Below, one piece after another: positions 29,731 to 39,044 of a stretch of 64,000 nt of DNA (positions are counted from its first letter, which is position 1; each line of letters begins with the position of its first letter). The stretch covers positions 1-64,000 of the forward strand of contig JAEEPZ010000006.1 in the NCBI GenBank assembly GCA_016285055.1. The letters are read 5' to 3'. Position numbers and translations under genes: made by a program. Below the pieces are notes generated by a model, which worked only from the letters and a program-made list of their open reading frames with translations, was not told where the DNA came from and made no database searches. The stretch comes from Prevotella sp. Lineage in GTDB: Bacteria; Bacteroidota; Bacteroidia; Bacteroidales; Bacteroidaceae.

Positions 29731-30852
29731 ATGAAACTATCAACGATTATCATTAGCGTAGCGCTATTGGTGGCCTGTGGCGGACAGAAGAACACCGCTA
29801 ACGAGAGTAATAACCAGACCCTGGCCCAACAGTTGTTCAACCGCTTAGACACCTTGCGCCAGCAGGGCTGTATGTTCGGCCATCAGGACGACCCGATGTA
29901 CGGCTTGACCTGGGCGTATGAGAGCGACAGCAGCGACGTGAAGAACACCTGCGGCGACTGGCCCGCCGTGATGGGCTTCGAGCTGGGCGGCATTGAGATG
30001 GGCGATGAGAAGAGCCTCGACGACGTGCCCTTCAGCAAAATCACCGAAGAGGTCATCCGTCACCATGAGCGCGGCGGCATCGTCACCCTGAGCTGGCATC
30101 CGCGCAACCCGCTGACCACCGCCGAGGCCTTGGCCGACCGTAAGGCACAGCCCTGGCCGCAAGGCTCCGCATGGGATGTGCGCGACACCATCGTGGTGAA
30201 GAGCATCCTGCCCGGAGGCGACAACCATGACAAGTTCCAGCTGTGGATGCAGCGCGTCAGCGACTTCCTCGCCACGCTGAAGACCAGCGACGGCAAGAAG
30301 GTGCCCATCATCTGGCGACCCTGGCACGAGAACACCGGCTCGTGGTTCTGGTGGGGCGAGAAACTCTGTACGGCCGAGGAATACAAGGCGCTGTGGAACA
30401 TGCTGCAGGACAAGCTCAATGCCGACGGCTTCGACAACCTGCTGTGGGCCTACTCGCCCGGCATGGCTCCCGACCTGACGAAAGAGAAATACTTGGAGCG
30501 CTATCCCGGCGACGACCGCATCAGCCTCGTGGGCATCGATGGCTATCAGTGGGGCACAAAGGAGGACTTCGTCAGCCAGCTCGACCAGAACCTCGACATG
30601 CTGACAAAGTTTGCCAAGGAGCACGGCAAGATAGCTGCCCTCACGGAGTGCGGCCTGAAGAACCTCACCGACCCCACCTGGTGGACCTCGACGCTGACTC
30701 CCGTCACCGACAAATATCCCATCAGCTACTTCCTCGTCTGGCGCAACTATGAGAAGGAGTGGTTCGGCCCGTCGCCTGCCCAGCCTGACGCTCCTTACTT
30801 CCGTGAGATGTTCCAGAAGAAGAACGTGTTGTTCCTCAATGACATTAAGTAA
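29731..30852 (+). CDS. GH26 beta-mannanase (lipoprotein)
   Basis: Lipobox LLVACGGQ; FGHQDDPMYGLTWAY, IVTLSWHPRNPLT, IIWRPWHENTGSWFWWGE, AALTECGLKN. Confidence 0.92.
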   Translation: MKLSTIIISVALLVACGGQKNTANESNNQTLAQQLFNRLDTLRQQGCMFGHQDDPMYGLTWAYESDSSDVKNTCGDWPAVMGFELGGIEMGDEKSLDDVPFSKITEEVIRHHERGGIVTLSWHPRNPLTTAEALADRKAQPWPQGSAWDVRDTIVVKSILPGGDNHDKFQLWMQRVSDFLATLKTSDGKKVPIIWRPWHENTGSWFWWGEKLCTAEEYKALWNMLQDKLNADGFDNLLWAYSPGMAPDLTKEKYLERYPGDDRISLVGIDGYQWGTKEDFVSQLDQNLDMLTKFAKEHGKIAALTECGLKNLTDPTWWTSTLTPVTDKYPISYFLVWRNYEKEWFGPSPAQPDAPYFREMFQKKNVLFLNDIK

Positions 30853-30861
30853 GCAAACAAT

Positions 30862-32028
30862 ATGACAGAATTTGAAAAGAAAGTGGCAGCCCTGCGACAG
30901 CATCACGAGGAGCTGCTGAGCCGCAAGAACAGCCCTAAAGAGTGGGGAAACGGCATTTACGAGAAGTATGAGAACCCCATCCTGACCGCCGAGCATACGC
31001 CCTTGGAGTGGCGCTACGACTTCTGCGAGCAGGACAACCCCTTCCTCATGCAGCGCATCATGATGAACGCCACGCTGAACAGCGGCGCCATGAAGTGGGG
31101 CGACAAATATGTGTTAGTAGTCCGAGTGGAGGGCGCCGACCGCAAGTCGTTCTTCGCCGTGGCCGAGAGCCCTAACGGCGTGGATAACTTCCGTTTCTGG
31201 CCTGAGCCGATTACGATGCCCGACACCGACGACCCTGCCACGAACATCTACGACATGCGAATCACGAAGCATGAGGACGGCTGGATATACGGCGTGTTCT
31301 GTGCCGAGCGCCACGACCCGTCGCAGCCCGGCAACCTCAGTGCGGCCACCGCCACCGCCGGCATCGCCCGCACGAAAGACCTCATCAACTGGGAGCGTCT
31401 GCCCGACCTCGTGTCGAAGAGCCAGCAGCGCAACGTCGTGCTCCATCCGGAGTTCGTCGACGGCAAGTATGCTTTCTACACCCGCCCGCAGGATGGTTTC
31501 ATCGACACGGGCAGCGGCGGCGGCATCGGCTGGGCCTTGGTCGACGACATCACACATGCCGAGGTGAAGGAGGAGAAGATCATCTACGAGCGCAAGTACC
31601 ACACCATCACCGAGGTGAAGAACGGTGAAGGCCCCCACCCCATCAAGACCCCGCAGGGCTGGCTGCACCTGGCTCATGGCGTGCGTGGCACCGCCGACGG
31701 CCTGCGCTACGTATTATATATGTACATGACGGCCCTCGACGACCCCACACGCGTCATCGCCCGGCCTGGCGGTTGGTTCCTTGTGCCCGAGGGCGACGAA
31801 TACTTAGGCGACGTGATGAACGTAGCCTTTGCCAACGGCTGGATAGCCGACCCCGACGGCCGTGTGTTCATCTACTACGCCTCGGCCGACACCCGCATGC
31901 ATGTGGCCACCTCCACCATCGACCGCCTCGTCGACTACTGCATGAACACGCCGGAAGACGGGCTCACCACGGCCGCCAGCGTGGAAACCATCAAACGCCT
32001 CATCGCCAAAAACCAAAAGACTAACTAA
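30862..32028 (+). CDS. GH130 glycoside phosphorylase, probably 4-O-beta-D-mannosyl-D-glucose phosphorylase
   Basis: [79 protein letters not shown]. Confidence 0.9.
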   Translation: MTEFEKKVAALRQHHEELLSRKNSPKEWGNGIYEKYENPILTAEHTPLEWRYDFCEQDNPFLMQRIMMNATLNSGAMKWGDKYVLVVRVEGADRKSFFAVAESPNGVDNFRFWPEPITMPDTDDPATNIYDMRITKHEDGWIYGVFCAERHDPSQPGNLSAATATAGIARTKDLINWERLPDLVSKSQQRNVVLHPEFVDGKYAFYTRPQDGFIDTGSGGGIGWALVDDITHAEVKEEKIIYERKYHTITEVKNGEGPHPIKTPQGWLHLAHGVRGTADGLRYVLYMYMTALDDPTRVIARPGGWFLVPEGDEYLGDVMNVAFANGWIADPDGRVFIYYASADTRMHVATSTIDRLVDYCMNTPEDGLTTAASVETIKRLIAKNQKTN

Positions 32029-32079
32029 AGCCGATATAACGAAATAACGTTATAACGTCATAACGAAAAAAAGAAAACA

Positions 32080-33423
32080 ATGGCTACCTTAAAAGAAAAA
32101 ATCGGCTACGCCCTTGGCGACGCTGCCGCCGGCGGCATCACGTGGAAAGTGATGTCTATCGCCTTCCCTGTGTTCTTCACCAGCATCTTCGGCCTGACGG
32201 TGGCCGACACTGCCGCGCTGATGCTCATCGCACGCATGTTTGACGTGGTCACCGACCCGCTGATGGGCTCGCTGGCCGACCGCACGCAGTCGCGCTGGGG
32301 CACCTACAGGCCCTGGCTCATCTACGGCGCCATACCCTTCGGCGTTATCTTCGCCCTGCTGCTCTACACGCCCGACTTCGGTCCTGTGGGCAAGCGCATC
32401 TGGGCCTACACGTTCTATCTGCTGATGATGGCTTGCTACACCGCCGTCAACGTGCCCTACGGCTCGCTGCTCGGCGTGATGACCGACGACGACAACGAGA
32501 AGAACCAGTTCTCGTCGTTCCGCATGGTCGGCGCATACGCCATGGGCTTCATCACGCTGTTTTCCTTCCCCTACCTGCAGAAGATAGTGGGCGGCACGGA
32601 GCAGCACCAGTATGCCGTGCTCGGCATCTTCTTCGGCGTGCTGGCCGCAGCAGGAACGCTGGCCTGCGGACTGATGACGAAGGAGCGGCTGAAGCCAGTG
32701 CGTGCCGAGAAGTTCTCGTTCAAGCCCTTCGCCGACCTGGTGAAGAACAAGCCGTGGATCTACCTGACGCTCATCGGCATCTGCACCAATTTCTTCAATG
32801 GTTTCCGCTACGCCGTGGCCGCGTATATGTTCGACTACATCCTGGGCAAGGAGATCACCATGGGCGGGCTCATCATCAACTACACCGTGTTTATGATGTT
32901 TGGCGAAGCCACCTGCATGGTCTTCGGCGGTCTGTCGCCTAAGTTCACGCAGTGGGTGGGGTCCAAGCGCAAGGCCTTCATGCTGGCCGCTGTCATCTGC
33001 GCCGCTTTCTCCGTGCTCTTCTTCTTCATGCCAAAGGATCCTGCCTACATCTGGCTGCTCATCGCCATCGTCATCCTCACCAGCGTGGGCATCGGCCTCT
33101 ACTCGCCCCTGCTCTGGTCGATGTACGCCGACGTGGCCGACTATGCCACCGAGAAGAACGGCACCAGCTCCACGGGCCTCATCTTCAGCAGCGGCACCAT
33201 GGCACAGAAGTTCGGCACTGCCATCAGCGGCTCGTTGGTGGCCATGCTCCTCGGCTTCTCCGGCTTCGAGTCGGGCACCGACCCCACGACGGGCGAGACC
33301 ATCGTCACCATCACCGACATGGAGTCGGTGAAGCAAATGATATGGTGTCTCTTCTCCATCTTCCCCGCCATCATCGCCGGCATCATCGTCCTGCTCACCA
33401 GGATTTATCCCATCAAGAAGTAA
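32080..33423 (+). CDS. GPH-type sugar:cation symporter (MFS superfamily)
   Basis: EKIGYALGDAAAGGITWKVMS, DPLMGSLADRTQSRWGTYRPWLIYGAIPFGV, ADVADYATEKNGTSSTGLIFSSGTMAQKFG. Confidence 0.93.
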   Translation: MATLKEKIGYALGDAAAGGITWKVMSIAFPVFFTSIFGLTVADTAALMLIARMFDVVTDPLMGSLADRTQSRWGTYRPWLIYGAIPFGVIFALLLYTPDFGPVGKRIWAYTFYLLMMACYTAVNVPYGSLLGVMTDDDNEKNQFSSFRMVGAYAMGFITLFSFPYLQKIVGGTEQHQYAVLGIFFGVLAAAGTLACGLMTKERLKPVRAEKFSFKPFADLVKNKPWIYLTLIGICTNFFNGFRYAVAAYMFDYILGKEITMGGLIINYTVFMMFGEATCMVFGGLSPKFTQWVGSKRKAFMLAAVICAAFSVLFFFMPKDPAYIWLLIAIVILTSVGIGLYSPLLWSMYADVADYATEKNGTSSTGLIFSSGTMAQKFGTAISGSLVAMLLGFSGFESGTDPTTGETIVTITDMESVKQMIWCLFSIFPAIIAGIIVLLTRIYPIKK

Positions 33424-33445
33424 GCGTACCAACACAGATTGTCTC

Positions 33446-33487
33446 AACGGCACACAAGTTTGCAATTCCGCAAACTTGTGTGCCGTT
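33446..33487. terminator. Perfect 18-bp hairpin downstream of the transporter gene (no clear U-tract)
   Basis: AACGGCACACAAGTTTGC-AATTCC-GCAAACTTGTGTGCCGTT. Confidence 0.6.
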
Positions 33488-33540
33488 TCTCAAGGGCACA
33501 GCAAACCATCCACGTCATCCAATGCAAGGCGCCCAAAATC

Positions 33541-33623
33541 GTCCGAAGGCTTCGGACGCTCCGTCCGAAGGCTTCGGACTCATCGTCCGAAGGCTTCGGA
33601 CAAACAGTCCGAAGGCTTCGGAC
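33541..33623. repeat. Palindrome cluster 1: GTCCGAAGGCTTCGGAC x4 at exact 22-nt period
   Basis: Copies at 33541, 33563, 33585, 33607; 5-nt variable spacers GCTCC, TCATC, AAACA. Confidence 0.95.
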
Positions 33624-33691
33624 AAAAATGCGCAGGCTCGGCCAAGAACGCAAATGTCCGCGAATGGCACGCAAATGCCCGCAAAAATATA

Positions 33692-33803
33692 GGCAATGAT
33701 ATAGCAGTTGACCCTTTGCAGAAAGGATTTATGCGCAGCCATCCCCTCCCTTCAAGGGGAGGGGATGGCTGCGCATGAATAGGCCAACTGCTATATCATT
33801 GCC
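33692..33803. repeat. Nested palindrome: outer 19-bp arms plus inner approximately 20-bp hairpin
   Basis: GGCAATGATATAGCAGTTG (33692-33710) / CAACTGCTATATCATTGCC (33785-33803); inner ATGCGCAGCCATCCCCTCCC...GGGAGGGGATGGCTGCGCAT. Confidence 0.92.
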
Positions 33804-33902
33804 AAAATATATACATTCACGAAAATGATTATCCGCAATTGCCCGATAGTGTGCACGCCAATATAGAAGCAAACCGACTCCTCATGAGAATATATCATGA
33901 CA

Positions 33903-34138
33903 GATACAAGCAAGGCTTGCGGTAACTCAATTCTCCCCCTTGCAAAGGGGGAGTTAGAGGGGGATTCATCTGCGCATATGCGAATCCCCCCCTGCCCCCC
34001 CTTTGCAAGGGGGGGAATAAGATACAAGCAAGACTTGCGGTAACTCAATTCTCCCCCTTGCAAAGGGGGAGTTAGAGGGGGATTCATCTGCGCATAGGCG
34101 AATCCCCCCCTGCCCCCCCTTTGCAAGGGGGGGAATAA
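33903..34138. repeat. Tandem duplication of a 118-bp palindrome-rich unit
   Basis: GATACAAGCAAGRCTTGCGGTAACTCAATTCTCCCCCTTGCAAAGGGGGAGTTAGAGGGGGATTCATCTGCGCATAKGCGAATCCCCCCCTGCCCCCCCTTTGCAAGGGGGGGAATAA starts at 33903 and 34021. Confidence 0.93.
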
Positions 34139-34284
34139 GTTACTTTTGCGGCAGCACGTGTTTGTCTGATAATGAATGAGACAGAACATGGTAACAAAGG
34201 CATCCATCGGCTATGCATGAATGATTCAAGTTAGAAAAACAAGAAAAAACAGACTCAAAAATTGCTGGAATCAAAAAAATGCCT

Positions 34285-34292
34285 TATATTTG
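34285..34292 (+). promoter_or_regulatory. -7 element TATATTTG upstream of the epimerase gene
   Basis: Matches TAnnTTTG 25 nt before the ATG at 34317. Confidence 0.5.
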
Positions 34293-34316
34293 CAGTAAAC
34301 TTTAACGAAAACAACT

Positions 34317-35723
34317 ATGATGCTTACTGAAAACAAAGACCCAATGGTACAGAGGGCTGTCGCAGTGGCTACCCTCAAGGCTGAGGCACTGGAGGTGCTG
34401 AAGCAGAACATCCTTCCGTTTTGGATGAAAAAGATGAAGGACAGAGAGCACGGCGGTTTCTATGGACAGATGACAGGCCGGTATGAGCTGAACAGGGAGG
34501 CCGACAAAGGTGCTATCTTGAATGCCCGCATCCTGTGGTCGTTTTCGGCCGCCTATAGGGTGCTCTCACAACTCACGCCCGAATCCTCTCAACTCTCCGC
34601 TTATTTAGAGGCAGCGACGCAGGCAAAAGATTATATTTTGGACCATTTCATCGACAAGGAATACGGCGGCGTGTACTGGAGCGTGGACTATTTAGGGCAG
34701 CCGAAGGACACGAAGAAGCAGTTCTATGCCCTGGGCTTTGCCCTCTATGGCCTGTCGGAATATGCCCGTGCCACCGGCGACCGTGAGGCTTTGGACTATG
34801 CCCTGCAGCTCTTCGACTGTATAGAGGAGCATGCCTTCGACCCAGAGAACAACGGCTACATCGAGGCCACAACCCGCGACTGGCAACCCATCGCCGACAT
34901 GCGGCTGAGCGACCTCGACCAGAACTATCCGAAGTCGCAGAACACCCACCTGCACATCATTGAGCCTTACACCAACCTGCTGCGCGCCCTGCGCGAGATG
35001 CAGGCGGCTCAAAGCTGTGCCTATGTGCCGGCCATCGGCTCTATCCTGCCCATCGACATTGCTGTCCCGCACGAGATGATGATACGTGTAGAAGGGGCCT
35101 TGCGCAACCTCATCGACATCTTCACGGAGAAGATTCTCAACCCCTTCACCCACCACCTCGACCTGTTCTTCGAGATGGACTGGACGCGCGGTGCCAGCCA
35201 GCTGGAGAGCTATGGCCACGACATAGAGTGCTCCTGGCTGTTGCATGAGGCGGCGCTGGTGCTGGGCGATGAGGAGGTGCTGAGAAAGGTGGAGCCCATC
35301 GTGCAAATGGTGGCAAAAGCCAGCGAGAAGGGCCTCAACGCTGACGGGTCAATGATACATGAGGGGAAAGCCCCCCTGTCGTCCCCCGAGGGGGACACAT
35401 TACCCTGCAAACAGACTAATGAAGCCCCCTCGGGGGCCGTAGGGGGGGCCAAGGCTGACGACGACCTGCACTGGTGGGTGCAGGCCGAGAATGTCGTGGG
35501 ATGGCTGAATATCTATCAGCACTTCGGAGATGAGGAGGCACTGCAGCGTGCCTTGCGTTGCTGGCAGTATATCAAGAAGAACCTGATAGACTGGGAGCAC
35601 GGCGAGTGGTACTGGAGCCGCCGTGCCGACGGCACGCTGAACCAGGATGACGACCATGCCGGCTTCTGGAAGTGCCCGTATCACAACAGCCGTATGTGCC
35701 TGGAAATCATCGAGCGCTTCTGA
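34317..35723 (+). CDS. N-acylglucosamine 2-epimerase-family protein, likely cellobiose/mannobiose 2-epimerase, with in-frame palindromic insertion
   Basis: LPFWMKKMKDREHGGFYGQMTG, KEYGGVYWSVDYLGQPKDTKKQFYALGFALYGLSEYARATGD, HWWVQAENVVGWLNIYQ, CPYHNSRMCLEIIERF. Confidence 0.9.
   Translation: MMLTENKDPMVQRAVAVATLKAEALEVLKQNILPFWMKKMKDREHGGFYGQMTGRYELNREADKGAILNARILWSFSAAYRVLSQLTPESSQLSAYLEAATQAKDYILDHFIDKEYGGVYWSVDYLGQPKDTKKQFYALGFALYGLSEYARATGDREALDYALQLFDCIEEHAFDPENNGYIEATTRDWQPIADMRLSDLDQNYPKSQNTHLHIIEPYTNLLRALREMQAAQSCAYVPAIGSILPIDIAVPHEMMIRVEGALRNLIDIFTEKILNPFTHHLDLFFEMDWTRGASQLESYGHDIECSWLLHEAALVLGDEEVLRKVEPIVQMVAKASEKGLNADGSMIHEGKAPLSSPEGDTLPCKQTNEAPSGAVGGAKADDDLHWWVQAENVVGWLNIYQHFGDEEALQRALRCWQYIKKNLIDWEHGEWYWSRRADGTLNQDDDHAGFWKCPYHNSRMCLEIIERF
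35368..35451 (+). repeat. Coding palindromic element in the epimerase gene
   Basis: AAGCCCCCCTGTCGTCCCCCGAGGGGGACACATTACCCTGCAAACAGACTAATGAAGCCCCCTCGGGGGCCGTAGGGGGGGC; peptide [28 protein letters not shown]. Confidence 0.93.
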
Positions 35724-35738
35724 CGGGCGAGTCGGCCA

Positions 35739-36518
35739 TCAGTGGCTTAGGGCATCGAACAGTCGGTCGAGGGCGGCGTCAGCGTCGCCCTCGGCTTCGT
35801 TGAGGAGGGTGACAAACTTCGAACCGATGATGGCACCGGCGGCGTTGTCCTGTGCTGCCTTCAGCGTCTGCGCGTTGCTGATGCCAAAGCCTATCATGCG
35901 CGGATTGCGCAGGTGCATCGCATCGATGCGGCGGAAGTAAGCCTGCTTAGCCTCGTCGAAGCTCTTCTGCGCACCGGTGATGGCAGCCGACGAGACCATA
36001 TAGATGAAGCCGTCGGTGTGGTCGTCGATAAAACGGATGCGGTCGTCGCTGGTCTCGGGGGTGATGAGCATGATGACACGCAGGTCGTAGCGGTCGGCGA
36101 TGGGCTTGACGATGTTCAGATAGTCGTCGAAGGGCAGGTCGGGGATGATCATGCCGCTGACGCCCGCCTCGACGCAGCTCTGGCAGAAAGGCTCAATGCC
36201 GTAGTGCAGGATGGGGTTGAGATAGCCCATGAGAATCAACGGGATGGACACCTCGTCCTTGATGGCTTTCAGCTGGTCGAAGAGCAGTTGCACGCTCATG
36301 CCGTTCTTCAGAGCCTGCGTGGCAGCCGACTGGATAACGGGGCCGTCGGCCAGCGGGTCGCTGAAGGGAATGCCGACCTCGATGAAGTCGATGCCTCTTT
36401 TTTGCATGGTCTTGATGACGTGGCCAGTGCTGTTGAGGGTGGGGCAGCCGGCGCAGAAATAGAGGCTTAACAGTTTGCGGTCGGCGCGGGAGGAGAAAAG
36501 ATGGTTTATCTTGTTCAT
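35739..36518 (-). CDS. trpA: Tryptophan synthase alpha chain
   Basis: KLLSLYFCAGCPTLN, DFIEVGIPFSDPLADGPVIQSAATQALKNG, PLILMGYLNPILHYG, GFGISNAQTLKAA. Start ATG at 36518. Confidence 0.96.
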   Translation of the reverse strand: MNKINHLFSSRADRKLLSLYFCAGCPTLNSTGHVIKTMQKRGIDFIEVGIPFSDPLADGPVIQSAATQALKNGMSVQLLFDQLKAIKDEVSIPLILMGYLNPILHYGIEPFCQSCVEAGVSGMIIPDLPFDDYLNIVKPIADRYDLRVIMLITPETSDDRIRFIDDHTDGFIYMVSSAAITGAQKSFDEAKQAYFRRIDAMHLRNPRMIGFGISNAQTLKAAQDNAAGAIIGSKFVTLLNEAEGDADAALDRLFDALSH

Positions 36519-36546
36519 GGTTGTTTTGTTTTTATGGGACTTATGC

Positions 36547-37281
36547 TTACAGCTGGGCGATGAAGGCACCAAGGGCCTGGCCTGGCTCGGGGTGGCGCAT
36601 GAAGGTCTCGCCGATGAGGAATCCACGGAAGCCGGCAGCACGCAGATCCTTGACGGTCTGCGGATTGCTGATGCCGCTCTCGCTGACCTTCACGGCCTCC
36701 TTCGGCAGGAGCTCAGCCAGACGGTAGCTGTTCTCGACAGAGGTGACAAAGGAGCCGAGGTTGCGGTTGTTGATGCCGCAGAGGTCGGGCTGCAGCTCGG
36801 CATACTCCAGCTCGCGCTCGTCGTGCATCTCCAGCAGCACCTCCAAGCCCAGCTCGTGCGCCTTGTGCAGCAGTGTTTTGCACTGCTGTTTCGACAGACA
36901 TGCCGCAATGAGCAGCACCGCACTGGCGCCGCAGTGGAGGGCGGCATAGAGCTGCGCCTCGTCGATGACGAAGTTCTTATATAATATAGGTAATGTGACG
37001 CCGCTTTTCCGCGCCATGCGGATGAAGTCGTCGTGGCCGCCGAAGTAATGCTCGTCGGTGAGGATGCTGAGGGCTGCGGCCCCGTTCTGCTGATAAGCCA
37101 GAGGGATGATGTCGGCGCGGCCCTCTTCCTTGATCCAGCCTTTGGAGGGCGACCTGCGCTTGAACTCGGCGATGATACCCGTCGGGCTGTCGAGCAGGGC
37201 CTGGCGCAGAGAGGCCTTCCGGGCTTTCAGCAGCGACAGCTCCTCGAGCTTGGTAGCAATGATTCTTTGAAGGATATCCAT
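36547..37281 (-). CDS. trpC: Indole-3-glycerol phosphate synthase
   Basis: IIAEFKRRSPSKGWI, ALSILTDEHYFGG, PILYKNFVIDEAQLY, CGINNRNLGSFVTSVENSYRLAELLP, VSESGI. Confidence 0.97.
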   Translation of the reverse strand: MDILQRIIATKLEELSLLKARKASLRQALLDSPTGIIAEFKRRSPSKGWIKEEGRADIIPLAYQQNGAAALSILTDEHYFGGHDDFIRMARKSGVTLPILYKNFVIDEAQLYAALHCGASAVLLIAACLSKQQCKTLLHKAHELGLEVLLEMHDERELEYAELQPDLCGINNRNLGSFVTSVENSYRLAELLPKEAVKVSESGISNPQTVKDLRAAGFRGFLIGETFMRHPEPGQALGAFIAQL

Positions 37282-37284
37282 GGG

Positions 37285-37379
37285 GGAGAGGATTTGAGAG
37301 GACTAAAGAGGTTTTTAGAGGACTGAAGAGGATTATAGAGACTATAGAAACTATAGAAACTATAGAGGCTATAGAAGCC
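37285..37379. repeat. Low-complexity repeat array (GAGAGGACT / AACTATAGA) in the trpD-trpC spacer
   Basis: TATAGAGACTATAGAAACTATAGAAACTATAGAGGCTATAG directly visible. Confidence 0.85.
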
Positions 37380-38390
37380 CTATGAGTTCAGCTCCACAAA
37401 TTTCTTGAAGGTGCGCAGGGCGGCGCCGCTGTCGATGCTCTCGCGGGCAATGGCGATGCTCTCCTCTATGCTCTTCTGGCCCTTCTCCAGCACCTGGATG
37501 CCGAAGGCGGCGTTGGCCAGGACGATGTTCTTCTGGGCGGGCAGGGCGCGGTTCTCAAGCACTGCATCGAAAATCTCCTTTGCCTCCTGCTCGGTAGCAC
37601 CGGCGACAAGCTCCTCGGGCTTGGCAATGTCGAAGCCGAGGTCGCGTGGGCTGAAGATGCGCTCATAGTTGTTGGTCGTCACTTTGAAGTCGCCAGTCAG
37701 CGAAATCTCGTCGTAGCCGTCGATAGAGTTCACGATGCCGTAATCGATGCCGATGCGTTGGTACACCTGATGATAGAGGCGCATCTGGTCGAGGTTGGCC
37801 ACGCCTAACAGCTGACAGCTGGGCTGGCTGGGGTTGACCAGCGGGCCGAGCAGGTTGAAGATGGTGGGAAAGGGCAGCGCCTTGCGGATGGGCCCCACGA
37901 ACTTCATGGCTTTGGCAAAGAGCTGCGCGTGCAGATAGACGATGCCCGCCTCCTGCATACAGCGGTTCAGCTGGTCCAGGTCGTCGGTGAACTTCACGCC
38001 ATGCTGGGCGATGACGTTAGAGGCGCCGCTGGTCGACGTGGCGGCGTAGTTGCCGTGCTTGGCCACCTTATAGCCCGCTCCTGCAATGACGAAGCATGAG
38101 GTGGTAGAGATGTTAAAAGTGTTCTTGCGGTCGCCGCCGGTGCCCACGACATCGATGTAGCGGTCGCAGTCTAAAGGAACGGGCACGCCCGTCTCAAGGA
38201 TGCCGTCGCGGAAGCCGAGAAGCTCGTCGACGGTGACGCCGCGCATCTGCAGGCAGGTCAGCAGGGCGGTAATCTGCTCGTTGGGGTACTCGCTGTGGGT
38301 GATGCCCACCAGGATGGTCTTCATCTCCTCACGGGAGAGCTCTTCGTGGTTCAACAGGCGGAAGAGGTAGCCTTTCATGGTCTGTTCCAT
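37380..38390 (-). CDS. trpD: Anthranilate phosphoribosyltransferase
   Basis: VGTGGDRKNTFNISTTSCFVIAGAGYKVAKHGNYAATSTSGASNVI, RKALPFPTIFNLLGPLVNPSQP. Start ATG at 38390. Confidence 0.97.
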   Translation of the reverse strand: MEQTMKGYLFRLLNHEELSREEMKTILVGITHSEYPNEQITALLTCLQMRGVTVDELLGFRDGILETGVPVPLDCDRYIDVVGTGGDRKNTFNISTTSCFVIAGAGYKVAKHGNYAATSTSGASNVIAQHGVKFTDDLDQLNRCMQEAGIVYLHAQLFAKAMKFVGPIRKALPFPTIFNLLGPLVNPSQPSCQLLGVANLDQMRLYHQVYQRIGIDYGIVNSIDGYDEISLTGDFKVTTNNYERIFSPRDLGFDIAKPEELVAGATEQEAKEIFDAVLENRALPAQKNIVLANAAFGIQVLEKGQKSIEESIAIARESIDSGAALRTFKKFVELNS

Positions 38391-38424
38391 TATTCTGGTT
38401 TTTTTTATGTTGTTTTGCTTTTTT

Positions 38425-38472
38425 TCGTTATAACGTGATAACGTGATTTCGTTATAACGCCATTTCGTTATC
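38425..38472. repeat. TAACGTGA-type octamer array in the trpG-trpD spacer
   Basis: CGTTATAACGTGATAACGTGATTTCGTTATAACG. Confidence 0.85.
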
Positions 38473-38478
38473 TTGTGG

Positions 38479-39042
38479 TTAGAGGAAGAGCCAGTTCTGC
38501 AGCATCTTCTTGCCGTCGGGCGTGAGGACGCTCTCTGGGTGGAACTGTATGCCGCGCACATTGAGTGTCTTGTGGCGGAGGGCCATGATCTGTCCCTCGT
38601 CCGAGACGGCTGTCACCTCGAGGCTGTCGGGCAGACCTTCGCGTGCGACGACCCATGAGTGGTAACGGCCGATGGTGATGTCGCGACTGATGCCGCTGAA
38701 GATGGGGTCGTCGGCTATGATATGGCAGGGCGTAGCGACGCCGTGGAAGACGTCAGAGAGGTTCTCGAGCCTTCCGCCGAAGACCTCGCCGATGGCCTGA
38801 TGGCCGAGGCAGACGCCGAGGATAGGCTTGCGGCCGGCGTAGGTGCGGATGACGTCGAGCAGCAGGCCCGCCTCTGAGGGGATGCCGGGGCCGGGCGAGA
38901 GGATGATCTTACTGTAAGGCTCTAAATCGGCGAGCTCGAACTGGTCGTTGCGCACGACGGTGACTTCGGCGCCCAGTTCCTTTACCAGGTGACTCAGGTT
39001 GTAGGTGAATGAGTCGTAGTTGTCTATGATGGCTATTTTCAT
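38479..39042 (-). CDS. trpG: Anthranilate synthase glutamine amidotransferase component
   Basis: IIDNYDSFTYNLSHLVKELG, ILSPGPGIPSEAGLL, ILGVCLGHQAIGEVFGG, GIQFHPESVLTPDG. Confidence 0.97.
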   Translation of the reverse strand: MKIAIIDNYDSFTYNLSHLVKELGAEVTVVRNDQFELADLEPYSKIILSPGPGIPSEAGLLLDVIRTYAGRKPILGVCLGHQAIGEVFGGRLENLSDVFHGVATPCHIIADDPIFSGISRDITIGRYHSWVVAREGLPDSLEVTAVSDEGQIMALRHKTLNVRGIQFHPESVLTPDGKKMLQNWLFL

Positions 39043-39044
39043 GA

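Noticed and set aside
32089-33465. 458-aa ORF antisense to the GPH transporter
   Set aside because: Translation is Gly/Glu/His/Asp-rich with no domain and fully overlaps a convincing transporter gene.
33541-33623. CRISPR-like regular repeats (17 nt plus spacer)
   Set aside because: Spacers are only 5 nt and repeats are perfect palindromes; no cas genes in the window. Same for the clusters at 47940 and 61140.
33441-33699. Small ORFs reading through the 17-mer palindromes (SEGFGQTVRRLRT repeats)
   Set aside because: Several frames and both strands are open because the repeat lacks stops; no start context or domain; treated as non-coding repeat.
33791-34207. 138-aa minus-strand ORF over the 118-bp duplication
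   Set aside because: Consists mainly of translated repeat (NPPLTPPLQGGEL-like); no independent support.
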